From the NCBI GenBank assembly GCA_009599575.1, contig VWND01000076.1, forward strand, positions 620,001-684,000: a DNA stretch of 64,000 bases, read 5' to 3'. The notes beneath the pieces were generated by a model, which was given only the letters and a program-made list of their open reading frames with translations, searched no databases and was not told where the DNA came from. The stretch's first letter is position 1. Every line of letters starts with the position of its first letter. This document shows positions 27,323-38,279 of the stretch, one piece after another. A program made the position numbers and the translations under genes. Source of the DNA: Blumeriella jaapii. Lineage: Eukaryota; Ascomycota; Leotiomycetes; Helotiales; Drepanopezizaceae.

Positions 27323-29090
27323 CTACTTGGACTCCAACAGCTTTATGTCGAAGACAAGAGTGCTGTTTGCCGGGATGTCGGGCAAAGCTTTCTTGCCGTA
27401 CGCAAGGCTTGCTGGGATGGTCAGTCTGCGCTCGCCGCCGACTTGCATGCCAGCAACGCCGATATCCCAACCCTTGATGACCTCGCCGGTACCGAGCTTA
27501 AAAGAAAAAGGCTTGCCGCTCTTGTTGGCTGCACACTGTCAGCATTCTGCGACTCTGGCTGTTGAAATTGAACTTACAGTCGAAGACCTTGCCATTCTCG
27601 AGCTTGCCGATGTAACGCATGCTAACCTTGTTACCCTTCTTGCAGGCTGGACCGCTGCCAAGCTTCTTGTCGTCAACCTTAACACCGTTAACCATCTTGA
27701 CACCGAGTGCGGGTTTGCCCTTGGTATCCTTGGTCTCAACAGTAGTAACCTTAGCCTTTTCAGCGGTTCCTGTTGGACCTTGGACGAGATTCTTGGCGAA
27801 TTGAACCTTCTTGTCAGCACTCTCGGACTTAGAAGCGGGACTCTCGGTCTTCTTGGCTTCCTCAGTCTTAGCTGCAGCAGCCTCGCCGTTGTTCTTCTTT
27901 AGCTTCTTCAATTGCTTCTTGCTGAGCTTTGCCTCTTCACCAGCTTCAGGCTTCAGGCTCTTGGCCATTATGTCGTCAAGCGAAGCGCCCTCCTCGATCT
28001 CATCAGCAGAGCGCTTATTCTTGCCTTTCTTATCGGCAGAGACAAGCTTTGGGGCCTCATCCTCAGACTCAATCTCGGCGATACGGGGGTTCTCTAGACC
28101 ATCCAATTCGTCACTCTCGTCGTCATCCAACTCAAGCTCAAGCTCATCCTCATCGGGAGACAAGTCGTACTCATCGCCCTCCTCATCGGAATCATAGACC
28201 TCGTGGCGGTGGTTGTGTCCGTCCTCGGGAACAACGTAGTTACCAGTGAGGTAGATGGTGTGGGTGCCGGAGACCTTGAAGAAGACGCGCTCGTGCTCGC
28301 CGATGGTGATGTCAAGAGGCTGTTGGAAGTTCTGTTGTCCTCTCGTCAGTCTTTTTGGTTTCGGTGTTCTATTACGAATGAAACTCACCTTCTCTGGATC
28401 GAGCGTGCAAAGAACGAACTCCTCGACCACGATGTCCTCATCACTATCTTCACCATCCTCGTCATCCTCCTCCTTCTCATCACCGGTAGCTTTGGCCTTT
28501 CCTTTCTTGCTAGCCTTGCCATTGGGAGCATCCGCCATCTCCTCGTCGGACTCGGAGTTGTCGTGCATATCCATGAGCTGTTTAAGTGCGGCAGCCTTGC
28601 GAGCCTTCTTGGACTTGGCTGGGTCGCTGGGGCCACCATTTGCCTCCTCCTCGTCGGACTCGCTCTCCTCGTCGGAATCATCGCTGGCCAACAGAGCGCG
28701 CATGTACTCCTCGGAGTCATCATCATCGTCGGATTCTTCTTGGCGGATGAGCTTCAAGGTCGCGCGGAGAGGGACATCTTTGGCGTTTGTAGTGTTTATA
28801 ATCTCACTGGGATCGATGGCAGCCATTGTGATGCGGAACTGAGGCTTCGGGTATCAGCTTGTGGTCTATCCGAGTTGGAATTCTACCTGCGCAAACTTCC
28901 CGCCAGGATCTGGCCGACGAAACGCAGGACTCGCAAAGACTTACGGTTGCGGGGAAACCAGTCGCAGCAGGAGTTATGTCATCTTGAGGGGAGACCTGGA
29001 GTCCATAGGTAGCGACTGTTGTTCATGTTAGATAATTCCGGAGCAGCTCGAGGATTTGGCGCATTTCGACTTACCCGGAAGAAGTGCCAT
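27323..29090 (-). CDS. nucleolar FK506-binding peptidyl-prolyl isomerase (Fpr3/Fpr4 type)
   Basis: Five exons on the minus strand: 29090-29075 (only 16 nt), 29015-28945, 28838-28389, 28331-27578 and 27528-27323. They encode 498 residues. The N-terminal nucleoplasmin-like domain starts [10 protein letters not shown] and continues [13 protein letters not shown]. Long acidic Asp/Glu tracts and basic Lys runs (KKQLKKLKK) follow. A C-terminal FKBP domain completes the protein: [43 protein letters not shown] and [11 protein letters not shown]. This is the architecture of yeast Fpr3/Fpr4 and insect FKBP39, which act on histones and in the nucleolus. A simpler model starting at ATG 28826 would drop the first nucleoplasmin strand, so the split start is preferred. 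Part of exon 2 is duplicated at 30778-30849. Confidence 0.93.
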
Positions 29091-30777
29091 TGTGACTAAT
29101 TCAGGATGAATCCTTGAACGCAGTGGGCTTGAACGGATAGACGCGTCCGATCGAACGGCTTTGTGGAGGAGATATTGCTGTGGAAGACAATACTGTTGGG
29201 GATTGGGGAAGTGAAGAGCGGAGAAATCTCGACGAGGAGCCTCTTCAATTGAAACCTTTTTTTTTTTTTTGGCGCGGCACACTAGCGGTCGATAGACTTA
29301 TCTTAGCGCTAACGTGGTACGCCTGGCAACCGCGCGTTGGCGGGGGATGGGAACGTGATCGAGACCACGCCTCGAACTTAATTACCAAAACCAATACAAG
29401 CCTAAGATATAGCGATATGCTTTACAGTCATTATGGATTATGGTTTGACTGAAGCCTGAAATTCATGAGCAATGGGTATGCTTTTGAAGGTTTACACATT
29501 AATCGTCACGTGCTGCGTCCTCTTTCTGGAAACTCTAATCTGCGAATAGCCGGACCACCTCCCTGATTTGCTCGTGCTGGCCAATATCAGTCTAGCTAGG
29601 TAGGCATTAATAACTAGCGGAAGGTCTTCTTCTTAAATTCCACTTCCTATCAGTACCGCCACCTTTAGAACCCGCGATGCTTACTTACACTATCAAAGCG
29701 CCTCTTGGGCTTTGCTCCTCTTTAAATACTTTTCCACCCATTTGTCTTTACTTACTTCCGCTTATCGACCAAGAAAGGCATCCCAGATGCAGGCAATACC
29801 CATCTGTTAACTGTTAGTAAAATCATCTACTGTAGCTCGATAGATCGGCTACGGGGCAAGTGGCTCTCCTGGAAGCACATCCAACTCTAGGTATGAGGTT
29901 TATCAGTCCAGATATGCGCTCTGAATCTAAGGCTACACAGGTGGTCTAGATGGTGTTTTGCTTGAGCGCTATACGTAGTAAGAAGCTTCAATCCATAAGA
30001 AAATGCTCTTAAATGACAAATAAAGCTAGCGCGTTTAACGCCTGTATTAACAGACACACCCTCTCTCGAGAACCACTCTCGAACCTAGCACAAATACTCC
30101 TGCCGGTGTGTACACCTAACCCCAATTTGTCCATAAACTACCCTATCATACTCTTTCAAAAAGCACGTATGCGTGTCTCTTCCCACCCAACCCCTCATCT
30201 CTATCCTACAATCCCAATCGCGAACCAGATCTCCAAGACTACGTACCTAGGGAGAAGCCAATTAACTACCAACTCTTACCATACTCCATCGACGCGTAGT
30301 AGCCCAACATCCCATATCATCGCCAATTTCCCTTCCGCAATCCCCACACCAAAACGAAACTTCCCTTGTCCCTCCTCTCTTCCAAAACGACCCTCCTCCC
30401 AGGCCCGAAACATGTCAATAGGAGGGGAGGGGTGGAGGGGGGGGATAGCTCCAAAACGCACCTACCCCCCTCCCCAAAACACATACGATGACACCGAGTC
30501 CGGGACGCTCGAGTTCCGCCATGTTCGTCGACAACCACAGGAATCGCTACTGTTGGTCTACAGTTCGTAACGTCTTTCCAACAGACTTCACACCCAAAGA
30601 TCAAAGCCACAAGGCAGCTATAACTGACGATGGGATGTCGCGGAATTGTCGTGTTATATCACTTGGTGTCCACAGGCACGCTGGCTTTACCTACCTACGG
30701 TGTAACCGCACTCGCCAGCCCAGCTACGCAACTGCTTTCCCATGCACCTAGTATAAAAGTCCGCCACGGAGTACTGT
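29091..30777. other. 1.7-kb stretch without a recognised gene
   Basis: Upstream of the FKBP gene. The first few hundred bp probably carry its promoter, including an A/T run near 29260. From about 29550 to 30250 the composition becomes AT-richer, with short broken frames, as in decayed repeats. A 185-codon open frame at 30013-30570 is low-complexity and unsupported. TATAAAAG occurs at 30752, about 25 bp before the exon copy. Confidence 0.45.
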
Positions 30778-30849
30778 AGCAGGAATTATGTCATCTTGAG
30801 GGGAGACCTGGAGCCCATAGGTAGCGACTGTTGTTCATGTTAGATAATT
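30778..30849 (-). repeat. 72-bp copy of FKBP exon 2 and intron 1 acceptor
   Basis: Matches 28966-29037 in 70 of 72 positions by eye (differences near the start and in the middle), in the same orientation. The copied piece covers the first 50 coding bases of FKBP exon 2 and the last 22 bases of intron 1, including the acceptor AG. Flanking sequences do not match. It is not part of a gene here. Confidence 0.9.
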
Positions 30850-31397
30850 GTACAGTAACAGGCACCCTCCCCCCCCCCCCCCCCCAAAAAGAAGCATTCA
30901 GAAAAAGAGGCGAAAATACAAACTACGAACTTCGCTACAGTAGCTAGCTACGCAGTAAAATTGAGGTGATATCTTAAATGCAGTTACAGTACAAGCCTGA
31001 CTGACAAGTGGGGGGAAAGAGAAAAAATTATTGACTGTGCTATGTATAGGTAAGATAGGCAAGTACATTTCCAATCATTCATCAATCCTCATGTTCCTCA
31101 TATCGAACCAACTGCCCTAACCCCCCCCCCCCCCCCCTCTCCCCCCCGCCCAAAGGAAGAGAAAGAGACCTGAAGCTACCTAGCTCATTTGATAAAAACG
31201 CCCCCCTACACATAAACCAACAGTTTTTCTCTCTCTCTCTCATCCATAGACACAAGCACAGAAATGGTAAGTAGCCAACAAGAAAGGCATCTGTCTCGCC
31301 TATGCCATTTCGAGAGAGATGCTTTGGCCAAAACGACCCATTAACCCTCCGCGCGCTTTCTCTTTTTGTCTTTCTCTCTCGATCCACACGAAAGAAC
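30850..31397. other. intergenic with two C17 homopolymers
   Basis: C runs of 17 at 30869-30885 and 31121-31137, then a C/T-rich and (TC)n stretch. 3' flank of the dehydrogenase gene; no coding sequence seen. Confidence 0.6.
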
Positions 31398-32804
31398 TCA
31401 GCCGTCAGTAGTATCCACAACGACCTTCAGCACCAGCTTCCCCTCACCATCCCTCACCTGTCCCGCCATCGCGAACGCGCCGGGGATCGCATCGAAGCCC
31501 CTGAACGTCTGCGTCACGAGAGCGGAGAGATCCGGCAGCAGCGGGTTCCCGCTCGACACGAGCGCAATGGCCTCCGCGTATGTGTCGGCATAGCGGAAGA
31601 CGCCCACGAGGTCAATCTCGCGCAGGGCCGCCGCCGAGATGGGTAGGGTCTGGATGGGCGAGCCCATGCCGATGAGCATCACCCTGCCTGCGGGACGGGT
31701 GGACTGCGTCTCGTCAGCGTGAATCCTCCAGCCCGCAAACCCCTTGTACCGAGAAAGGGATTGGGAAGGGAGAGGAAAGGAGGGGATGGTGGAATTTTCT
31801 TGGAAGGGGGACGAACGTAGATTGCAGCCTGCAAGCAGCTCTCCACCCCCGTACACTCAAACACGGCGTCGACCTCTTCTCCGCCGGCCTGCGCCTTGAC
31901 CAGCTCAGCGACCTCCCTCGCGAACGCGAGCTTCTCCTCGATGGCCTGCGGCCGCTTCATCGGCACGACGATCTTCGCGTCGGCGAAGCGGTGCGCGACG
32001 GCGAAGTCGACCCGCTCGGCTTGGATGTCGGCGATGATGACGTGTTTGGCGCCGTACACTTTGCACATGGCGGCACAGAGGAGGCCAACGGCGCCGGCGC
32101 CGAAGACGAGGACGGTGCTGGATTTGGGAAGAGCCGCGCGCCGGAGGCCGTGGATTGCGACGCCGAGGGGCTCGAGGATGGCGCCCGTGGTGAGGGAGAC
32201 GTTATCAGGTAGTCTATGGCTCTGTCAACACCTGCCTCAGAAGATTGGGATTGGTGATCAGAGACGAGGACGGGGAGCGTACTTGTGGCAATACGCGGCT
32301 GGATGATTGATCTTGCCCTGCAACGTGCCTTGGAAGTGCGGGAAGCTCTTCGCCGAGCTCCTGAATCTCAGCGTTTTGCAGATGTTGTATCTTCCGCTTT
32401 TGCAAAAGCCGCATTCCACACACGGGATTCCGACTTCGAGGGCGACCCGATCGCCTACTTTGAGAGACGTGACATCGCTCCCAGCGGCAACTACGACGCC
32501 AGCGGACTCGTGGCCGAGAGTCAAGGGCTCGCGGACAATGATGTCGCCGTTGCGGTAGTGGTTGAAATAATGCAGGTCGGAGCCGCAGAGACCTGTGCTT
32601 TGCACGGCAACTTGGACTTCCGATGCTTCTGGGGCACCGAGTTGGCGATGTTCCTACGTTCACATATAAGTACTTCTGAAATCATTACTACTGTACGAGG
32701 ACGCATGGACTCACAATGCGCAAATCCTTGACTCCATGCAGAACCGAAGCAACGACTTGTTCGGTTTGACTTCCGTCAACGTGACTGTGGCGTTCAACAG
32801 CCAT
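31398..32804 (-). CDS. zinc-dependent sorbitol/xylitol dehydrogenase (medium-chain)
   Basis: Four exons on the minus strand (32804-32715, 32653-32283, 32213-31817, 31703-31398) encode 387 residues. Catalytic-zinc residues lie in GLCGSDLHYF (Cys) and GHES (His, Glu). The structural-zinc lobe has four cysteines in CVECGFCKSGRYNIC. The Rossmann motif is VFGAGAVGLL, followed by an acidic residue in IIADIQAERVDFA, which points to NAD+ rather than NADP+. The C-terminal region GVFRYADTYAEAIALV is typical of fungal SDH/XDH/LAD enzymes. The reaction would be a polyol (D-sorbitol, xylitol or L-arabinitol) to the ketose; the substrate cannot be separated within this family by eye. The third donor is a non-consensus GTTCGT, but splicing there restores the conserved AAIY-TRP junction. 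Divergent from an SDR gene. Confidence 0.92.
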
Positions 32805-33199
32805 CGTATCTTTCTTTGATCTCGAGTTTTTCTTTGGAGAGCAGTTGAGGAGAAGCGAAGATGAAAATGCCGAGTTCTGTGTAGCTGTAATGAATAGCTC
32901 GTCAGGTGACAGAAGAGATGTTGGGCGAACGGGCTCTGACGGCAACATCGTCAGTGGATAATGCTTCCTGCCCCACTACGACCCCTCGGCCGGGTGGCTG
33001 AATGTGGCTGTTCTGCCCGCCAGGAGCGGGAATTTCCTCCATGGGCGGCGACTGGAGAAAAAGTAACCTGACGTCGTTCTGGTGGAACCTATGCGGCCCG
33101 GCGCTTGACGTTGAGGTTCTGTTCAATCGTTCTGCTGAATGATTCCATCCAAGGGAAGAACAACTCCAGAGTTCAGGCAGGACTGAGAAGAGAAACAAC
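32805..33199. promoter_or_regulatory. shared divergent promoter of the two dehydrogenase genes
   Basis: 395 bp between the two opposite start codons. It contains GGCGGG/GTGGGG-like G/C boxes near 32970-33050 (CCCACTACG, GCGGCGACTGG), which could be CreA-type (SYGGRG) sites. This is an inference from short motifs only. Confidence 0.4.
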
Positions 33200-34192
33200 A
33201 TGACTTCAGCGACTCTGAACATGTTTTCCCTCGAGGGCCAGACGGCGCTGGTGACAGGCGGAACGAGAGGTATCGGGCAAGCTGCTGCTGTTGCGCTGGC
33301 GGAGTGTGGTGCAGATATCATTTTGATCCAGGTACATATATACTTCCAAACACACTTGAGCATTCGCAATTGACAGAAAATGGCTAACGCAAGATGAAAC
33401 TGACCACAGCGCGACCGGACTAACACCGCCACGCTGCAAGCAATCGAAGCGCTGGGGAGGAAAGCCACCATCTACACCGCGGACCTCTCCTCGCAAGCAG
33501 ACGTCGCAGCCCTGACGCCGGCGATTTTGAAAGACGGGCACCAAATCCAGATTCTGGTCAACTGCGCGGGGATTCAACGCCGGCACCCGTGTGCGGAGTT
33601 CCCGGATAATGATTGGAATGAGGTATGGCCCTTTGTAGGAAAACAGCAGAAGGAGAGACGGAGAGACGGAGAGAGAAAGAAGAGAAGAGAAGAGAAGAGA
33701 AGAGACAGACAGAAGAGAGAAAAAAGCTGTTGACATTCTTACCAACAGGTCATCCAAGTAAACCTCACCACCGTCTTCACCCTCTGCCGCGACATCGGCG
33801 CGCACATGCTCTCCCTGCCCGCATCGCCCTCCGGCCGCCGCGGTGCCATCATCAACTTCGCATCTCTCCTCACCTTTCAAGGCGGACTCACCGTCCCCGC
33901 CTACGCCGCCTCCAAAGGCGCCGTCGCCCAACTTACCAAGTCCCTCGCGAACGAGTGGACCTCGAAGGGCGTCACCGTGAACGCAATTGCGCCGGGCTAC
34001 ATCGAGACGGAGATGAACAGCGCGCTGTTGGCGAACCCGGAGCGGCTGCGGAGCATCAGCGAGCGGATCCCGGCGGGGAGATGGGGCGTGCCGGAGGACT
34101 TCAAGGGGAGCGTGGTGTATCTTGCGAGCAAGGCGAGTAGTTACGTGAGTGGGCATGTGTTGGTCGTGGATGGAGGGTGGATGGGCAGATGA
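33200..34192 (+). CDS. short-chain dehydrogenase (2-deoxy-D-gluconate 3-dehydrogenase-like)
   Basis: Three exons (33200-33331, 33410-33622, 33749-34192) encode 262 residues, a typical classical SDR length. Motifs: cofactor loop TGGTRGIG (residues about 19-26), [10 protein letters not shown] (NAG motif), catalytic Ser in [25 protein letters not shown] (Tyr-X3-Lys) and [10 protein letters not shown] after the active site. The C-terminus [15 protein letters not shown] is classic. The IQRRHP run after NAG is characteristic of KduD/gluconate 5-dehydrogenase-like enzymes that oxidise sugar acids or polyols. Its promoter is shared with a polyol dehydrogenase, suggesting a common sugar-catabolic role. 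A purine-rich GAGA run fills the second intron. Confidence 0.9.
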
Positions 34193-35615
34193 TGGCTGAT
34201 GCGATGCGTGAGACTCTGTGGTGGAGTGAGAATGACGGCGGTGTCATCAGAACTGACGTTGGATATGGCGACCTGAATCCCAAAAGCCCTTCCCTTTCCT
34301 GAATTCGATTCGTGTTTCGGGAAGCAACGTTCTGGCCAACTCACGTTTTTTGTCCTGAAAGGTAGACGGACGTAGCTTCAATGTAAGCAGAGACTCGAAA
34401 AGCATTGACGAAGCATGAGACATGCCAATTTTGATCGGGATAGACAATCCGAAGCGTGGAAGCACAACAAATCTCGAAGACATGATTAAATTGCAAAGCA
34501 GCACTCGCTCTCCATTTGGTTGAGCGGAAGACACGTACAAGGAGCCTCTCCCAAGAGAAGAGACAGAGAAGGCAAAAAGAGATAGCACTCTGTAAGAAGG
34601 TACCTAGGTTGATGTCTTGTGCAGAGCTAGGCGGACAATGCGAATCCTAGACACGTCCCTACCTACACAAGGTACTGTATGTATGTACTGTACAGTCGTG
34701 TACATACGTGCAAGACATTCCGAGCCGCACGACTCCTAGCGTTTGTCAACAAAGTGTTTGTTTCGCATGGTGGTATCTCCACGCGAATTGCAGGAATGCT
34801 CGGCGCTTTGTGCTTCATCGAGATCCAGCATCCACCGACACTATCCTTGGAAGATTTGGCTTCCTACAGATACGACACACGGGACGTAATCACAAGATAA
34901 TGATCTTCAGGGGCTCGTTCGGTCGAGACTCTCGAGACGGGGACGGGATTCCCATGCAAGCCAATAGGCTTTGTTTGGACGCTGCACATTGCAAAGTCAA
35001 TCAGTCATGATCGGAGGGAGACACTTCGTCCCTACCGTAGAGCGGTTCATTAAGAATTCCAGAATAAGTGACACCGGCTTCTACTGCACCGTGGTGTATG
35101 TACAGTGCAGTGCAGTACAGGACTGTGCTGTGCTGTATGTCCTGTCCTATACAGCATGTCTGTCCTATTACTATGTGTTGCCCATGCGAATCGCGATCCT
35201 CCATTTCCGTCGCCGTCTCCGACCCCCGCCCCCTGCGGAGCATCCCAGCCAAAAACAGTGCAGCCGGACTCCGTGATGCTTAGAAGCAATAGAAAAGACC
35301 ATTTTAAGCATCAGGACGGTAGTACGATACAGTCCCGTACTCTACACTATTGCCGGCGTCCACGGCAACCACCTTCGTTCATTAACGGCTGCTGAGGGGA
35401 TTGTCGGGCCCCGTGTCAGGAACATTAGGACAGGACCCTGATTCGCATTGCTACAGTACTGTACTCTACATCGTACTCTACACACTGCACTGCACGGCAC
35501 CAGCAAGCTTTCAACCTTTCCGTTCAAACGCTGCCACTCGACCAGCAGCAGATCAAACAAAACACAAACACAGCTCCGAACAAGAGCCCGCACGCACTGC
35601 ACACACACACACACC
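34193..35615. other. intergenic, no gene seen
   Basis: 1.4 kb with no supported coding sequence. TACCTAGG lies at 34601. GTACTGTAC-type clusters occur at 34672-34702, 35097-35140 and 35452-35480. A CA run (35598-35613) sits immediately before the next start codon. Confidence 0.55.
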
Positions 35616-37226
35616 ATGGCAACTACACCAGAGCTTGGCGAGCAGCCTTCCTTCCACCGAAGGTCGCCATCGCCGTCGACCTCCCCCTCTCCCGCAGTCC
35701 GAACCTCATTACCACAACTGTCCCGCAGCGTGTCGACGGGCTCCACCGCATCATCCCTCTTTTCGAGCACCATGGGCAGGGACTCACTGGGCAGCGTCAG
35801 CTCGGCCGACACGTCGGTGTCACGGTCGTCGTCGGCGAGCTATTCTTCAAATCGCCAATCCTCCTTCGGACCGGAGAAGCCGAAACGACGTGGCTACGTG
35901 AGGCCGCAAGGGACGAATTTCGCCGCGTCGGCACAATCGCGAGAGAGCGTGTTGAGTCTGGGGAGCATTGCACATCTGCAGTACTACTTTGCACGCACCG
36001 GCCTGTTGGATGGGAAGGGGGGCCGGCTGGCGAAGAGGAAGGAGAACAAGAATCGGGAAACCTTGGATCTCTCGGCTCTGGACACCTCGTTTCTCACGCC
36101 CAAGGTCCCGGCTTCCGATGTCGATTCGTCGTATGCGTCGATGGGCAGCAGTCCCGAGCTGCACGCGCACCTGGGAGGCATGTTTGTCGAGAGCCCGACG
36201 CAGGAAGACGAGTACTACAGTGGCGAGGAGGAGGAGGAGGATCCAGATCACCCGCACATGCTTCCGCCGACCGTCAGCACCTACAACCCCCGCGTCAAAC
36301 CGATCTTCCACCCGCCTACCTTGGAAGAACTCAAAGACGACCTCCAGAAGTCTCTCAATGACGCGGTCAAGCTGCTCGAAGACGTGAAACAGAATCCCAC
36401 CTCCGCACCTCCCTCACCTCAGAAGACGAAAGGCGACCTGGAGGAGCCGGTGCTCGTCGCAGACGAGAACCGCGGCTGGCACGAGTTGCAGGGCGTGCAC
36501 ATCTTGGATATCATGACGCTGGCCATCCGCGCCGCCAAGATGTATTACACGGCGCATAACCAGCCCGCCAGACTGGCCGTCATCAAGTCCGAGCGCGAGA
36601 TACGGGCCGAGCTACTTTCCGTGATGGAAGTGCTGAAGCGGATGGCGACGCGGAATTTCGCGAGAGGGATACGCAGCGAGGAGAGGATGACGATGGAGAA
36701 CTGGGTAGCGAGCGTCTACGAGATGCTAAGCCAGGAGGAAGCTATGGAGAACGCGGAGCGGAAACAACGAGCGAGCTGGATCTGGCTCGATGATTCCTGG
36801 GACGGGCAGGCCGCGGACCGGGAACACGCGTTCATGAAATCGCTGGATCCTGACGCCGAGACCCTCCCAGCTTTCACATCCGTTGATGACGCGACCAACG
36901 ATGATAGCTTACCCACGCCGTGGTTGGCTGACATGAGGACGGGGCTGAGATTAGTAAAATTGCACAATGCGGTGGTGCGGAAGAGCAAGCGCCCGTTCGG
37001 CGCGATCGACAAGTGGCACACGGATTTCGCGAAGCCGTATCGCTGCGCGGAGAACCTACGGTACTGGATCAAGGCCGCCGAGCTGCGCTGGGAAGTCATT
37101 CTCAAGGTGGACGTGATGGGCGTCGTGAGCGGCACCGACCGCGTCGCTCTGAAGGGCTTCGAGGACGCGATTTGGAAATGGTGCGCCAAGGTTCGCGAGG
37201 AGATCAGTGCGGAGTTGAAGGTCTGA
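35616..37226 (+). CDS. conserved-looking fungal protein of unknown function
   Basis: A single exon of 536 residues starting in a good context (CACCATGG). I do not recognise a named domain. Residues 1 to about 110 are Ser/Pro-rich and disordered. An arginine-rich stretch, KPKRRGYVRP, precedes a conserved-looking segment with LQYYFARTGLLDGKGG. A Glu run (about residue 210) follows. The second half looks globular and alpha-helical: HILDIMTLAIRAAKMYYTAH, IRAELLSVMEVLKRMA, MTMENWVASVYEML, WIKAAELRWEVILKVD and a final FEDAIWKWCAKVREEI. There is no signal peptide or membrane segment. Regular codon usage, length and lack of stops make it a firm gene, but no function can be given. Confidence 0.85.
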   Translation: MATTPELGEQPSFHRRSPSPSTSPSPAVRTSLPQLSRSVSTGSTASSLFSSTMGRDSLGSVSSADTSVSRSSSASYSSNRQSSFGPEKPKRRGYVRPQGTNFAASAQSRESVLSLGSIAHLQYYFARTGLLDGKGGRLAKRKENKNRETLDLSALDTSFLTPKVPASDVDSSYASMGSSPELHAHLGGMFVESPTQEDEYYSGEEEEEDPDHPHMLPPTVSTYNPRVKPIFHPPTLEELKDDLQKSLNDAVKLLEDVKQNPTSAPPSPQKTKGDLEEPVLVADENRGWHELQGVHILDIMTLAIRAAKMYYTAHNQPARLAVIKSEREIRAELLSVMEVLKRMATRNFARGIRSEERMTMENWVASVYEMLSQEEAMENAERKQRASWIWLDDSWDGQAADREHAFMKSLDPDAETLPAFTSVDDATNDDSLPTPWLADMRTGLRLVKLHNAVVRKSKRPFGAIDKWHTDFAKPYRCAENLRYWIKAAELRWEVILKVDVMGVVSGTDRVALKGFEDAIWKWCAKVREEISAELKV

Positions 37227-37450
37227 TGGGATGACGGGATGGGACGGGACGTGGGCAAGGAGAATTGCTTACGGTGTGATGTTTGCGGGAGTACAATGGG
37301 CATTTGTGATAGGATGGGAGCAGAGGCGAAGAATTGGGCTGGGTTTTTTTAGTGGCCATCCCCCCATACTCGTGGAAATGCTGCTGTACATAAGGTATGG
37401 CTTGGGGGATGGATGATGCTGAAGAGTCGCCAGGCATTGGTTCAAGAGGA

Positions 37451-37475
37451 GGGGGGGGGGGGGGGGGGGGGGGGG
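37451..37475 (+). repeat. poly-G tract, 25 bp
   Basis: Uninterrupted run of 25 G. Length may be inexact in an assembly. Confidence 0.85.
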
Positions 37476-38230
37476 AGATGGAGATGGACAGCAAGAGGTT
37501 TTCTCGCTTCGTACAGTACTATACCCAAACGTTAAGTTAGCCTGAGATGTAATTCTGAAGCCTTACTTCGCCGACCTACAAATCACTCTTTCGGATCAAG
37601 AAACACTGTGATTCTCTCAACTGTCTCTTGTTCTTCTTCTTCCTCTTCCTCTTCCTCTTCCTCTTTCCCCCCCTCTTCCCCTTTTCTCTTGAAGTTTACA
37701 TCTCTCTGTTCCGTCTCATCTCTCCCCATCGCACGGAACAAGAGCCCGTTGTTTCAAACAGCGGCATGCATCATCGGCGTACCGTCGGTTCGAAACGAAC
37801 GAATACCTCGCTGACCCAAGACTCGATGTTGAATTCGTCTAGCGACCCACACGGAAGTGCTCTGGGATAGAAGAAGAAGAAGAAGAAGAAGAAGAAGGGA
37901 AGTAGTGTGTTCTGTACTGTACTGGTAGGTAAGTAAGTAAGTAAGTACGTGACCGTTTCAATCACGTGATAATCCACCCGCGAGCCCGCGTCTGGATCAT
38001 CATTATCGTCTTGCTCTTCCTCCTACTGTACCTCTCACCAAAACAGTTTTCCCTGATGATACTTCTTCATCTCAAATCAAAGCCTTCTTCTTTCTCCCCT
38101 CCGCCTCGTCCCCAGTTACTGGTTGTAGATCTCGCAGATGTACTTTCTAACCAACAAGCAACTCCCCCAAGCCCCTCAGCCCCACCACGGCCCGTCCCGA
38201 ATCGCTCTTGCCGCAAAGGGCAAATCGCTC

Positions 38231-38279
38231 TCCATCCATCCATCCATCCGTCCGTCCGTCCGTCCGTCCGTCCGTCCGT
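38231..38279 (+). repeat. CCAT/CCGT tetranucleotide microsatellite
   Basis: Tandem CCAT units switching to CCGT units. Confidence 0.9.

Noticed and set aside
28824..28826. ATG 28826 as FKBP start
   Set aside because: Upstream exons restore the conserved VATYGL...FRITM start of the nucleoplasmin-like domain.
30013..30570. Plus-strand open frame of 185 codons
   Set aside because: Low-complexity Pro/Ser/Thr composition, no splice or homology support.
37770..37810. tRNA suspected from GGTTCGAAAC
   Set aside because: No matching acceptor, D or anticodon stems around it.
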